Origin: Paraburkholderia aromaticivorans
GTDB lineage: Bacteria; Pseudomonadota; Gammaproteobacteria; Burkholderiales; Burkholderiaceae
Direction: 5' to 3'
Assembly (NCBI RefSeq): GCF_012689525.1
Contig: NZ_CP051515.1
Location: 2,108,001 to 2,172,000 of the forward strand
Length of the DNA stretch: 64,000 nucleotides
Position numbers and translations under genes: made by a program. How positions within the stretch are numbered: position 1 is the first letter of the stretch; each line of letters begins with the position of its first letter. The notes beneath the pieces are model-generated. The model was not told the DNA's origin. It saw nothing but the letters and a program-made list of their open reading frames with translations, and made no database searches. Below are positions 34,977 through 43,753 of this stretch, one piece after another.

Positions 34977-36791
34977 TCACACCGTATGCCGCGAAGCCAA
35001 AGCCCGCTGCAACGCGCTGCGGAGCTCCTCGTAATGTACCGGCTTTAATAACGCGTCGAAGAACGGCTGCGAGCCACCTCCTCCCTCTTCCGTCACGCCC
35101 GCCTCCGGCGCATACGCGCTGACCACGATCACCGGCACACCCGCGGACGGCCCGCCCCGCGCGGCAAAATCCGCGAGAAACGTATAGCCGTCACGCTCGG
35201 GCATATGCAGATCGAGCAACACCACGTCGCAGCGGCGCGCGTCGAGCCAGGCGAGCGCATCGTCGGCATTGGCGACGGCGTGCGCGTCGAAATTCATGTG
35301 CGCGATCATTTCGCTGAGCGACTCGCGGATCAGGCGGTTGTCGTCGACGATCAGCACGCACGGACGCGCGCCGCCTGGCTCGGCGCGCGCCGCCACATCC
35401 TGCGGCTGCGCAGCCGCGACCGGCGTGACCGGAATCGTCACGGTGAAGGTGGTGCCCTCGCCGACCTTGCTCGCCACCTCGACGGTGCCGCCGAACAGCT
35501 TGACCAGCCCCTGCACGATCGTCAGCCCCATGCCCGCGCCCTCGAAGCGGCGCGTGCGCGACGCATCCAGTTGCGTGAACTCCTGAAAGATGAGCGGAAT
35601 CTGCGCATGCGGCACGCCCGGCCCCGTGTCGCTGACGACGAAGATCAGCAGCGCCGGCCGCTGCCGCAACTGCACGCGCACGGTGCCGGTTTCGGTGTAG
35701 CGGATCGCGTTGGTGACGAGGTTGTTGACGATCTGGCGGATGCGGTGCGGGTCGGAATCGACAAGGCCGCTCATGCCGCTTGCCTCGCTCTCCAGTTGCA
35801 AACCGCGCGCGGCGGCCGACATGGCGTGCTCGTCGACGATCGACGCCAGCAGTTCGCGCGGCTCGAAATGCTCGTGACGCAACTCAAGCTTGCCGGCGCC
35901 GAGGCGCGCGTAGTCGGTCAGATCCTTCATCTGCGCCTCCAGATGCCGGCCCGCGGTTTCGAGCCGCTGGATCACCTTGCGATCCGCCTCGGAGTGATAG
36001 TTGAAGCCCAGCAATTCGATCGACGACACGATCGCATGCAACGGCGTGCGCAGTTCGTGGCTGATCATGCCGAGAAACGCATCCTTGGCGTGACTCGCCT
36101 CGCGCGCGGCGCGGCTCGCCTGGTGCTCGGCTTCGAGCGCCGCGTGCTGCTGATGCATCAGGCGCGTACGGCGCCGTCCGTTCAACACGAGCAACAGCGT
36201 CGCCGCCGCCGACAGCAACAGCAGCAACATGCCGGCCGCGAACAGGATGCGGCGCTTGTCGATGAAGTCGCGGTTCATCGCCTCGCGATCGGCGACGTCG
36301 GCGAAACGGCGGCTCAGCGCGAGATCATTGACCTCGTTCCAGTGCTGGCGCAGTTGCCCGACAATCCGGTTGGCCTGGCTGCGGTCTTTCGGCAGCGCGT
36401 CGACTTCAGGTTCGATGCCGCCCAACAACTGATCGAGCGAATGGATTTCGTCCAGTTGCCTTTGCAGCAGCGAGAGTTGCGTGGTCAGACGGCGTGTGGA
36501 ACCCGCCATCACGTGCAGCTTGGATTGCAGCAACTGGTAACGCAGCATCAGCCGCTGATAGTCGTCGTCGACACCCGACTGATAAAGCAGCAACTGATTC
36601 TCGAAGCGCGCGTAAGCGATCTGCAGTTGCGCGGCGTCCCAGTAGAAGCCGTCGTACGAGCCGGTCAACTGCTCGGTGGCACGCGGGTTGAGGAGATTCG
36701 CGTACAACAGATAGCCGATCGCGCCGACCGGCGCCGCGAGCGCGGTCAGCCAGATCAGCACGTAGAGCGCACGGCGCCACGGACGGCGCAT
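34977..36791 (-). CDS. Hybrid sensor histidine kinase
   Basis: The protein is 604 aa from MRRPWRRAL; the upstream ATG at 36821 is inside the preceding gene and less likely. There are helices near residues 10-32 and 180-205 enclosing a mostly helical periplasmic domain of about 150 residues. The H-box is GMISHELRTPLH, with HATPase boxes NNLVTNAIRY and GAGMGLTIV, then a C-terminal receiver with VLLDLHMPERDG (Asp near 525). The start and the SUOX-like gene stop overlap as TAATG, indicating translational coupling. Confidence 0.9.
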   Translation of the reverse strand: MRRPWRRALYVLIWLTALAAPVGAIGYLLYANLLNPRATEQLTGSYDGFYWDAAQLQIAYARFENQLLLYQSGVDDDYQRLMLRYQLLQSKLHVMAGSTRRLTTQLSLLQRQLDEIHSLDQLLGGIEPEVDALPKDRSQANRIVGQLRQHWNEVNDLALSRRFADVADREAMNRDFIDKRRILFAAGMLLLLLSAAATLLLVLNGRRRTRLMHQQHAALEAEHQASRAAREASHAKDAFLGMISHELRTPLHAIVSSIELLGFNYHSEADRKVIQRLETAGRHLEAQMKDLTDYARLGAGKLELRHEHFEPRELLASIVDEHAMSAAARGLQLESEASGMSGLVDSDPHRIRQIVNNLVTNAIRYTETGTVRVQLRQRPALLIFVVSDTGPGVPHAQIPLIFQEFTQLDASRTRRFEGAGMGLTIVQGLVKLFGGTVEVASKVGEGTTFTVTIPVTPVAAAQPQDVAARAEPGGARPCVLIVDDNRLIRESLSEMIAHMNFDAHAVANADDALAWLDARRCDVVLLDLHMPERDGYTFLADFAARGGPSAGVPVIVVSAYAPEAGVTEEGGGGSQPFFDALLKPVHYEELRSALQRALASRHTV

Positions 36792-37333
36792 TATTTGACG
36801 ATGAGGGCCTTGATCTGCCATACGAATTTTGAATCGCCCGAGGCGCCCGTGAGTTCATCCGGGAACGCATCGCGCGGGTAGATAAGGAACAGCGGCCCGA
36901 AGTCTCTGATCTTCAGACGCCGGCCGTTCATGCTGTATGCAACGACCACGCCATAACGATTGGAGTCCGATACCGGAATGGTGTAGGTATAGTCGTCGAG
37001 CGTATGGATCTCGACCTGGCTGCCATTCGCGCCGACTGTCTTCAGAATATCCGCCAGCAACGGTCCTGTGAAGGTGGAACGCGGCGTCCACGTGGTCGAG
37101 GTGGTGATCGAATGGACCGGCAGCGCGAGCAGTTGGGCTTCGGTGAAGTGGTACGTCTTGTGCGCGGCGTCGGTCGTCTTGCCGATCTTGCCTTGCACGT
37201 CGAGCGATAAAAGTGACGGCTCCGGCTGAGCCTGCGCGTTCCAGGCGGCCAGCGCGAGCACGAGGCTCGCAGCCCAGCGCGCGCCCGTGACGGCGCGTTG
37301 TCGGTCATTCACCCCGGTGGTCGACTTGGTCAT
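36791..37333 (-). CDS. Cysteine-less SUOX-fold periplasmic protein
   Basis: The protein is 180 aa. A signal peptide (cleavage about AQA, residue 36) precedes a domain matching part of the molybdopterin oxidoreductase (sulfite oxidase) family: LDVQGKIGK, FTEAQLLALPVHS, FTGPLLADIL, TIPVSDSNRYGVVVAYSMNG, FGPLFLIYPRD. No cysteine occurs anywhere, so the Mo ligand is absent. The next gene encodes a hybrid sensor kinase and overlaps as TAATG, so this is most likely a periplasmic sensing partner rather than an enzyme. Confidence 0.82.
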   Translation of the reverse strand: MTKSTTGVNDRQRAVTGARWAASLVLALAAWNAQAQPEPSLLSLDVQGKIGKTTDAAHKTYHFTEAQLLALPVHSITTSTTWTPRSTFTGPLLADILKTVGANGSQVEIHTLDDYTYTIPVSDSNRYGVVVAYSMNGRRLKIRDFGPLFLIYPRDAFPDELTGASGDSKFVWQIKALIVK

Positions 37334-37621
37334 GTGTTTTTTTATTCCGTTATCTATTTTTCTTGCGGGCGGCCCGATAGTCGCCGGCTCGGTCTGTGCC
37401 GGCCCGCCGCCCCTCATCCCTCATCCCTCGTCCCTTGCGCCGGCCGCGGTCGCGCGTCGGGTTACCGCGTGTCACCTCGACGCGCGATCTTTGAACCGCA
37501 TGCATAATATCGCCAAAATTCTCTGTCTCAAAAACGAGGTCCCGCGGCCGCGCGCGCTCCGCAAGCCGCTCCCGCGCCAGGGACGCTCGCCCCACACGCG
37601 CCACGCGACGCCCTACGAGTC

Positions 37622-38569
37622 ATGAACAAGCCGGTTTTGCCACTGACGTACGAACAACTCGATCACTGGATCGAATCGCTGCAGCCAGCCTTGCTGGCGG
37701 AGCGCTTCACGATGGCGATCGGCATTCTGCGCGGCGGCGCGCCGCTCGCGCTGATGGTCTCGCACGCCGTCGGCACGCCGGTCGCCTTTCTGCGCTACGA
37801 CCGCCTGGCGCGCACGGTGGCCTGGGATTCAACGCTGCCGATCCCGGCCGCAGGCTCGACCGTGCTGCTGTGCGAGGACATCGCGGGGCGTGGTTTTACG
37901 CTGACCGATTGCATCGCGTTTCTTCAGCAGCAAGGCCTCGTGGTGAGGACGCTGACTGGCGCCGTCGACGAGTTGAGCCGCGCGCAACCCGACTATGCGA
38001 TCGACGCGCGCGGCTACTTCGCGTTGTTTCCGTGGGAGCGCCAGGCGTACACCGAGCGTTATCGCGACGACTGGGCGCGGGTCGAATCAGGCGCCGCACC
38101 CGCGATGGCCGACGATCACGAATACGCCACCTACGCGATCGACCTCGACGGCATTCTGCTGCCCGACGTGCCGCTCGCGCGTTACGACGAAGATCTCGCC
38201 GCCGCGCTTGCCGAACGCGATGCGCTGCTGCCATTCGAGATGCTGCCCGACATCGACCTGCAGCGGGTTCGCACGATCATCACCGGACGGCCCGAACTGG
38301 ATCGCGCGCGCACCGAAACGTGGCTCGCGCGGCACGGCTTCGGCCATCTGCAACTGGTGATGCGCACGCCCGACACGCACGATGAAAGTCCCGCCGGCAG
38401 CGCCGCGCACAAAGCCGCGGCCGCATTGCGCGGCGGCGTCACGCATTTCATCGAGAGCGATCCGGTGCAGGCGCTGCTGATCGCGCAGCAAGCGCCGCTC
38501 TTGCGGGTGATCTGGTGGGACGCGCACACGCAAACCGGCATGCTGGTCGGCGCGCGTGCGTGGATCTGA
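37622..38569 (+). CDS. Phosphoribosyltransferase-HAD fusion protein
   Basis: The protein is 315 aa. The N-terminal half is a type I PRTase: ILRGGAPLAL (about 35) and the PRPP loop VLLCEDIAGRGFTL with E85-D86. The C-terminal half begins with a HAD-like motif DLDGILL (D174, D176), then TGRPE (T221), K264 and a final ESD (D280). The combination suggests coupled base/ribose-phosphate and phosphatase activities. Similar fusions appear in stress/tellurite-type clusters. The substrates are unknown. It is convergent with the NERD-helicase gene (16 bp between stops). Confidence 0.8.
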   Translation: MNKPVLPLTYEQLDHWIESLQPALLAERFTMAIGILRGGAPLALMVSHAVGTPVAFLRYDRLARTVAWDSTLPIPAAGSTVLLCEDIAGRGFTLTDCIAFLQQQGLVVRTLTGAVDELSRAQPDYAIDARGYFALFPWERQAYTERYRDDWARVESGAAPAMADDHEYATYAIDLDGILLPDVPLARYDEDLAAALAERDALLPFEMLPDIDLQRVRTIITGRPELDRARTETWLARHGFGHLQLVMRTPDTHDESPAGSAAHKAAAALRGGVTHFIESDPVQALLIAQQAPLLRVIWWDAHTQTGMLVGARAWI

Positions 38570-38585
38570 GCCGAGCGTCCGGGCG

Positions 38586-40280
38586 CTAGACCTCTTTCGC
38601 TTCTTTCACTTCGCGGCTCTCCTTGCCGTCGCGCAAATGCAGATGCCGCGCGGCGCGCTGCGACGCAACCACGATCAGCTTCATCGTGGCGCGCGTGGCG
38701 CCGACGAACAGCTTGCGCGCGATGCGTTCGTCGAAAGTCTCGAAGTCGACCTCGGTGAAAATCACGCACGGCGCCGCCTGCCCCTTGAAGCGGTAGATCG
38801 ACTCGAACAGCACGTCCCCTTCGCGGTACTCGGGGTTGCCGAACAGATCGTACTTGCCCGTGAAACTACGCAGCCGATGCGGCCCGAGGTGATCCAGCGC
38901 GCTCATCGCCGAGCCTTCGCGGCCGCGAAACGACAGCACCACGATGTCCTGCTTGCGAAAGCCGAGCGAGAGCGCCTGCGTGATCGCGCGCTTGGTGGCC
39001 TCGATGCTGCCTTCGGCGGCGTTCGCTTCGTCGTAGACCGAGAGCGAAATATCGGAGCCATCGAACGGACTGCCCGACGCGAGCGCCGCGGCGAGCGGTA
39101 CCGAAGCGCCGACCACGTCGCGCACATAATCGAGAATGTCGCGCGGGCTGCGATAGTTGGTGGTTTCCTTCAGCGTGGTCCAGCCCGGTAGCGCGACGGG
39201 TTCACGCATATACAGATTCTGCAGCGGGTCTTCGAGCCACCACCACGCGGCGCCGGGGCGCAACAGACGCTCGAGTGCGGCCACCCACGGCTGCTGGAAG
39301 TCCTGCCCTTCGTCGACGATCAGCACGTCGAATTGCCAGCGCGGATCGATCGGCGTTTTGGCGAACGTGGTTTCGAGCTGAGCGAATACATCGCCCGCCT
39401 GGAAATCCGGTTCGCGGCCCGCGTCGCGCGCGATCCAGTCGCAGAGCTGGTGATAGTTCGCCACCTTCGCTTCGGACGGCGCGACTCGCGCGATGTGATC
39501 CGCCAGCGGCCGGTTGAAGCACACGTACAACGGACGCTGGCCACGTGCCACTGCGTCCTTCATCACCTGCACCGCGAGTTGCGTCTTACCCGAGCCGGCG
39601 GTGCCGATCACGCGCAGCCGGAACGGCGCGAATTCGAGCCGCCGCGCCCACGTTGCCAAACCGCCCGCGAGACGCGTGACGAGCGTGCCCGCCTGTCCGA
39701 CCAGCGCGCTGGCGTCGGGCGTGAGCGCCAATTCGTCGGCGAGAAAGTGATGGATTTTCGGCGCGCAGGCAAGACGCGGCTCGTCGGCCGGCAACGCTTC
39801 GCGGATGATCGCCGCGAGCCGGTCTTTACGCGTCGCATCGACGATCCGCGCGGGGTTCACGCCGGCGATCGCCGCGTCCTTGACGATGTGGTCCGGACAG
39901 TACAGCAATTCCTCGACGAAATACGTGCCCGCGCCAAACGCCGCCGTAAAGCGCCGATGCAGACTTTCGATGGTGTGCGCGAGCGCGATCGCCACATTGC
40001 GCTCGGTTTGCAGATAGACCTTGACGAGCCCTTTCGGCGTTTCGCGCAGAAAACCGGTTTTCTGTTCGACGATCATCACGCGTCCTGCCGGGCTGACGAT
40101 CACGAAGTCGGCTTCGCCGAACACCGAGAAGTTCTGGTTCAGGCGCGTCCAGTGCACGCCGTGATAGACGGTGTAGTCATCGGGCAGCGCTTCTTCCAGT
40201 AACGCCAGCGTTTCGCGTTCGCGGGCCGCCGCGCCAGTCGCGGCGAGGCTCTTCCAGTCGTCGGGAACAATGCGGGCCAT
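38586..40280 (-). CDS. NERD-domain and UvrD/DEAD-like helicase protein
   Basis: The protein is 564 aa from MARIVPDD; ATGs slightly upstream (40310, 40319) are possible. An N-terminal nuclease-related NERD domain (about 20-130; GEADFVIV and IVEQKTG, the PD-(D/E)xK pattern) precedes a superfamily 1 helicase: Walker A GTAGSGKTQ (about 245), Walker B VDEGQDF, and motif VI-like KLFVGATRA. Such proteins act in DNA repair or phage defence. It stands alone here, with no clear defence partner genes next to it. Confidence 0.85.
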   Translation of the reverse strand: MARIVPDDWKSLAATGAAARERETLALLEEALPDDYTVYHGVHWTRLNQNFSVFGEADFVIVSPAGRVMIVEQKTGFLRETPKGLVKVYLQTERNVAIALAHTIESLHRRFTAAFGAGTYFVEELLYCPDHIVKDAAIAGVNPARIVDATRKDRLAAIIREALPADEPRLACAPKIHHFLADELALTPDASALVGQAGTLVTRLAGGLATWARRLEFAPFRLRVIGTAGSGKTQLAVQVMKDAVARGQRPLYVCFNRPLADHIARVAPSEAKVANYHQLCDWIARDAGREPDFQAGDVFAQLETTFAKTPIDPRWQFDVLIVDEGQDFQQPWVAALERLLRPGAAWWWLEDPLQNLYMREPVALPGWTTLKETTNYRSPRDILDYVRDVVGASVPLAAALASGSPFDGSDISLSVYDEANAAEGSIEATKRAITQALSLGFRKQDIVVLSFRGREGSAMSALDHLGPHRLRSFTGKYDLFGNPEYREGDVLFESIYRFKGQAAPCVIFTEVDFETFDERIARKLFVGATRATMKLIVVASQRAARHLHLRDGKESREVKEAKEV

Positions 40281-40494
40281 GCGTGCCTCGTCGTATTCGG
40301 GTGGGCTCATTGTACGCAACGCGCGCGCATTGCCGAATGCCTGGCGGGGCGCCGCTTTCAGACGTGCTTCACGTCATGTTCGGTCCGCCTGGCTGGCGCG
40401 CGGCGGCACGCAAAATCATGCGCATCGTGTATCGTTACTGGCTGAACGCCGCGCGACGGGCGCGGCTTACCAACGAAAAAAAAGGATTTACCGG

Positions 40495-41119
40495 ATGATT
40501 ACGATCTGGGGACGCGCCAATTCGGTCAACGTCCAGAAAGTGTTGTGGTGCTGCGATGAGCTGGTGCTGCCGTATGACCGTGTCGACGCCGGCCTGCAAT
40601 TCGGCCGTAACAACGAAGCCGACTATCTCGCGATGAACCCGACCGGGAAGATCCCGACGCTGGTCGACGACGACTTCGTGCTGTGGGAATCGAACGCGAT
40701 CCTGCGCTATCTGGTGATGCAATACGGCGAAGGCAGCCTGCTGTATCCGTCCGAGCCGGCATCGCGCGCCAGCATCGACCGCTGGCTGGACTGGTCGCTG
40801 TCCACGCTGCAACCCGCCGAACGTCCGGTGTTCTGGGCGCTGGTGCGCACGCCCGCCGCCGAGCGCGACGCCGCAACTCGCCACCGACTTCGACGCCGTC
40901 ACCGCGCTGTGGCGCATGCTGGACACGCATCTGCAAGGGCGTTTCTTCCTCGAAGGCGAGAAGTTCACGCTGGCCGACATCGTGATCGGCGCCTACGCCA
41001 AACGCTGGTTCGGGCTCGACGGCGTGGCGCGTCCGCCGCTGCCGAATCTGGAACGCTGGTATTCGCGTATTGCGACGCGCACGGGTTTCAAGAAGTACGT
41101 TGATTTCCCGCTGACTTGA
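40495..41119 (+). pseudogene. Glutathione S-transferase, frameshifted
   Basis: The N-terminal thioredoxin-like half (MITIWGRANSVNVQKVLW, NPTGKIPTLVDDD, ESNAILRYL) reads in the frame of the ATG at 40495. The C-terminal half (TDFDAVTALWRMLDTHLQG, FTLADIVIGAYAKRW, to YVDFPLT) reads one frame over. The switch is close to 40873-40877 (GCCGCAACTCGCC), one extra or two missing bases. Without it the protein is a ~207-aa GST-like protein. It is either recent decay or a sequencing indel; other genes in this window show the same. Confidence 0.85.
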
Positions 41120-41239
41120 CCCGGCAGGCTGCGCGTGGTCCGTGCTCGGGCCACGCGCCCAACTGTCTGATCATGCCGCGCATGGCCAAGGCGGCGGCCA
41201 GACGCATCGCGCGCCGGCACAGCGAGACGCGATGGCCTT

Positions 41240-41245
41240 TATAAT
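41240..41245 (+). promoter_or_regulatory. -10 element of the Fur-family gene
   Basis: TATAAT lies only six bases before the start codon at 41252, which places the transcription start at or next to the ATG. The message is therefore probably leaderless. No good -35 hexamer is visible. Confidence 0.5.
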
Positions 41246-41251
41246 CGACGC

Positions 41252-41824
41252 ATGAAGACCGCCAAGCCCGCCGCGACCGCCGACAAAGCCACCTCCGCCG
41301 CCTCCGTTCACTCAGATGAGCCGGGGCACACGCACGGTGTTTCGCAGGAAGCCGCACTGACACTCGCGGAAGAATATTGCCGCGAACGCGGCGAAAAACT
41401 CACGCCGATCCGCCGCAAAGTGCTCGAATTGCTGCTGAATTCCGGGCGCGCCACCAAAGCGTATTCGCTGCTCGACGAGATGCGCCAGATCCATCCCGGC
41501 TCGGCGCCGCCCACGGTGTACCGGGCGTTGGACTTTCTGCTCTCGGCGGGACTCGTGCATCGGATCGAATCGATCAATGCCTTCACCGTCTGCCACGATC
41601 TGACGCAATGCCAGCACGGCATCCTGGTGGTGTGCCAGCAATGTGGCAACGTCACCGAATTGCATCAGCCGAAACTGCGCCAGGCGCTAGTCGCCCAAAT
41701 CGAAGACTCGGGCTACCGTCTCGCGAGCGATGAAATCGAATTGAAGGGATTGTGCGCGGCCTGTCAGGCGTTGGAAGCCGCCGCGTCGAGTAAGGATACG
41801 GGGACACCCGTCGCCGTCAAGTAA
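41252..41824 (+). CDS. zur: Fur-family zinc regulator (Zur-like)
   Basis: The protein is 190 aa. The N-terminal 35 residues form a low-complexity, His-containing lead. The winged helix follows (KLTPIRRKVLELLLNSG, APPTVYRALDFLLSAGLVHRI), then a metal-binding and dimerisation domain with C-x2-C pairs in CQQC (about 128-131) and CAAC (about 166-169). The FTVCHDLTQCQHGI segment has extra Cys/His residues. These features fit Zur rather than Fur. Zinc genes are not adjacent. Confidence 0.82.
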   Translation: MKTAKPAATADKATSAASVHSDEPGHTHGVSQEAALTLAEEYCRERGEKLTPIRRKVLELLLNSGRATKAYSLLDEMRQIHPGSAPPTVYRALDFLLSAGLVHRIESINAFTVCHDLTQCQHGILVVCQQCGNVTELHQPKLRQALVAQIEDSGYRLASDEIELKGLCAACQALEAAASSKDTGTPVAVK

Positions 41825-41959
41825 CGTCAACGTTCGGCAACGTTCGCGAACCGCACTCCACCCTGCTTTGCCATCAAGCCAGGCATCTGAAGGTGTGGCG
41901 CCTCGCGGCACGGCTGTCACGCCGCGCCGAGAATTCGTCGGCTAAATCGAAGTCCTGAT

Positions 41960-42472
41960 TCAGCCCGCTGCGCGAGCGTGAAGCGCATCGTGCAGCAGCG
42001 TCACGAGATCTTCAGGCAAAGCCGGCTTGGTCATGAAATGCTGGAAGCCTTCGCCGATGCTGCGTAAGCGGTAAGCGTCGTCAGTGTGGCCGGTGAGCGC
42101 CACGGCAACCGACGGTGGGTGGTCGCCGCGAATCTCGTGGTCGCGCAAGCGCTGGATCAGGTAGAAACCGTCCATGGCGGGCAGTTCAAGATCGCACACC
42201 ACGGCGTCGGGCAACAATCGCAGCGCCGCCTCCACGCCCTCTTCCGCATCCGCCACAGCGACGACATGCGCACCTTCTGCTTCGAGTAATAAGGTCAACG
42301 ATTCCCGGCTGTCCGGGTCGTCTTCTACGAGCACGATCGTGGCCTGATCGAGTCTCAATGCTCCGTTCATTTTCCGTTGTTGCTCTAAAAAACCGGTTAG
42401 GCCGTCCGAATTGGCCAACGTTTCGCCCTGCTGCTTGCCGCCGATTTGCGCGGCTGCGCTATTGCTGTTCAT
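41960..42472 (-). CDS. Single-domain response regulator
   Basis: The protein is 170 aa, or 136 if translation begins at the internal ATG at 42370. The receiver domain has E50-D51-D52, the phospho-acceptor D94 (VVCDLELP), the Thr in VALTGHT and the Lys in FMTKPAL. There is no output domain, so it may act through protein contacts like CheY/DivK. No kinase is adjacent. Confidence 0.85.
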   Translation of the reverse strand: MNSNSAAAQIGGKQQGETLANSDGLTGFLEQQRKMNGALRLDQATIVLVEDDPDSRESLTLLLEAEGAHVVAVADAEEGVEAALRLLPDAVVCDLELPAMDGFYLIQRLRDHEIRGDHPPSVAVALTGHTDDAYRLRSIGEGFQHFMTKPALPEDLVTLLHDALHARAAG

Positions 42473-42951
42473 GGTTCCGACTCGATTTCATGCGCGGAGT
42501 TGCAACCAGGCCCAAGATTGTAAAGCATGGCCCGAGCGCCAACGCGCGCGCACAGTAACGCGCCAAAATTGCACGCCGATGAAAAACCGGCCCTCGGCGC
42601 CACAGTCGTGGCTTTCCGATGCCGACCCGATTCGCCGCGGCGGCTCGTGCAAACCCCATTGGCACGGCCTTTCCCGCCTGGCTTCTCTTTTCCCATTCCT
42701 GTTCTTGTGCGATGCCGGCGACCTGATTGATGCCGCCTGCATTCACCTCACCCCACCAGCAGCACGTTGTGTGCCTCGCCGGTTCCGGCATCGTACGAAT
42801 GTGTCGCGGCGCGGAGATCGGCTGCACTGGCTGCGTGGGGCGCTATCATCATGTGCGCGAGACCGCATCGGACTTTGCGCCGCTGCGGCACCGCGCGGCA
42901 TGCGGTTGCCATGACCCGTTTCCGCTTCCAACCTTGAGGCCGCCCGACACC
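42473..42951. other. Gene-free interval before the rraA-like gene
   Basis: This 479-bp stretch separates two divergent genes. Open frames exist on both strands but lack recognisable domains, ribosome sites or conserved composition. I see no hairpin or repeat. Confidence 0.5.
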
Positions 42952-43671
42952 ATGTCCGATCTCGACTCCGCCACGCTCGAAGCACTCCGCCGAGTCAGCA
43001 CCGCCACGCTGACTACTCAATTATTCAAGCGCGGCCTGCGCAATACGTTCATGCAAGGCGTCGCGCCGCTCGCCGCGCACAGCGGCGCGAATCTGGTCGG
43101 GCCGGCGTTCACGCTGCGCAACATTCCATCGCGTGAAGACATTGACGTGCTCGAACTGTTTGCCGATCCGGAATACGCGCAGCGCAAGTGTGTCGAAACG
43201 ATTCCGGCCGGCCATGTGCTCGTGCAGGATTGCCGCGGCGAGCGCGGCAGCGCGTCGTTCGGGTCGATCCTGACGCAACGTTTGCAGGTTCGCGGCGTGG
43301 CGGGCATGGTATCCGACGGCCCGGTGCGGGACAGCACGACGATCGCCGCGCTCGGCATTCCCGTGTTCTGCGCGGGGGCGAGCGCGCCGCCCAATCTGAT
43401 TCGCCATCACGCAGTGGATATCAATGTGCCGATCGGCTGCGGCGGCGTCGCGGTGTTTCCAGGCGACGTGATCGTCGGCGATGCGGACGGTGTGGTGGTG
43501 ATTCCGCTAAAGATGGCGGTAGAGGTCGCGCAAGCCGCTGCCGAACAGGAGCAACTCGAAGCGTTTCTGACCGAGCGGATTCGTGATGGCGCCGCCCTGC
43601 CCGGCACTTACCCGCCGAACGAAACGACGAAAGCCGCTTATGAGGCGTGGAAGGAAAAACGGAAAGCGTGA
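42952..43671 (+). CDS. RraA/HMG aldolase family protein
   Basis: The protein is 239 aa. The family core is present: VGPAFTLRN near residue 48, then GVAGMVSDGPVRDS with the conserved Asp and Arg-Asp (about 120-127), then DVIVGDADGVVVIP. Members are either RNase E inhibitors (RraA) or divalent-metal 4-hydroxy-4-methyl-2-oxoglutarate/oxaloacetate-type aldolases. The extra C-terminal 40 residues and the intact Arg-Asp favour the aldolase type, but I cannot decide. It is convergent with the TetR gene. Confidence 0.82.
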   Translation: MSDLDSATLEALRRVSTATLTTQLFKRGLRNTFMQGVAPLAAHSGANLVGPAFTLRNIPSREDIDVLELFADPEYAQRKCVETIPAGHVLVQDCRGERGSASFGSILTQRLQVRGVAGMVSDGPVRDSTTIAALGIPVFCAGASAPPNLIRHHAVDINVPIGCGGVAVFPGDVIVGDADGVVVIPLKMAVEVAQAAAEQEQLEAFLTERIRDGAALPGTYPPNETTKAAYEAWKEKRKA

Positions 43672-43753
43672 GACGGTGTGGCGCGGCGATGGGCGATGGG
43701 CGATGGTTGATCGCGCCCGCGCGACGCCGGTGCGGTTCAGCGAGCGCCGGCCG

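Noticed and set aside
35205..36881. Plus-strand frame of about 558 codons opposite the hybrid kinase.
   Set aside because: Antisense shadow; the kinase motifs on the minus strand are complete.
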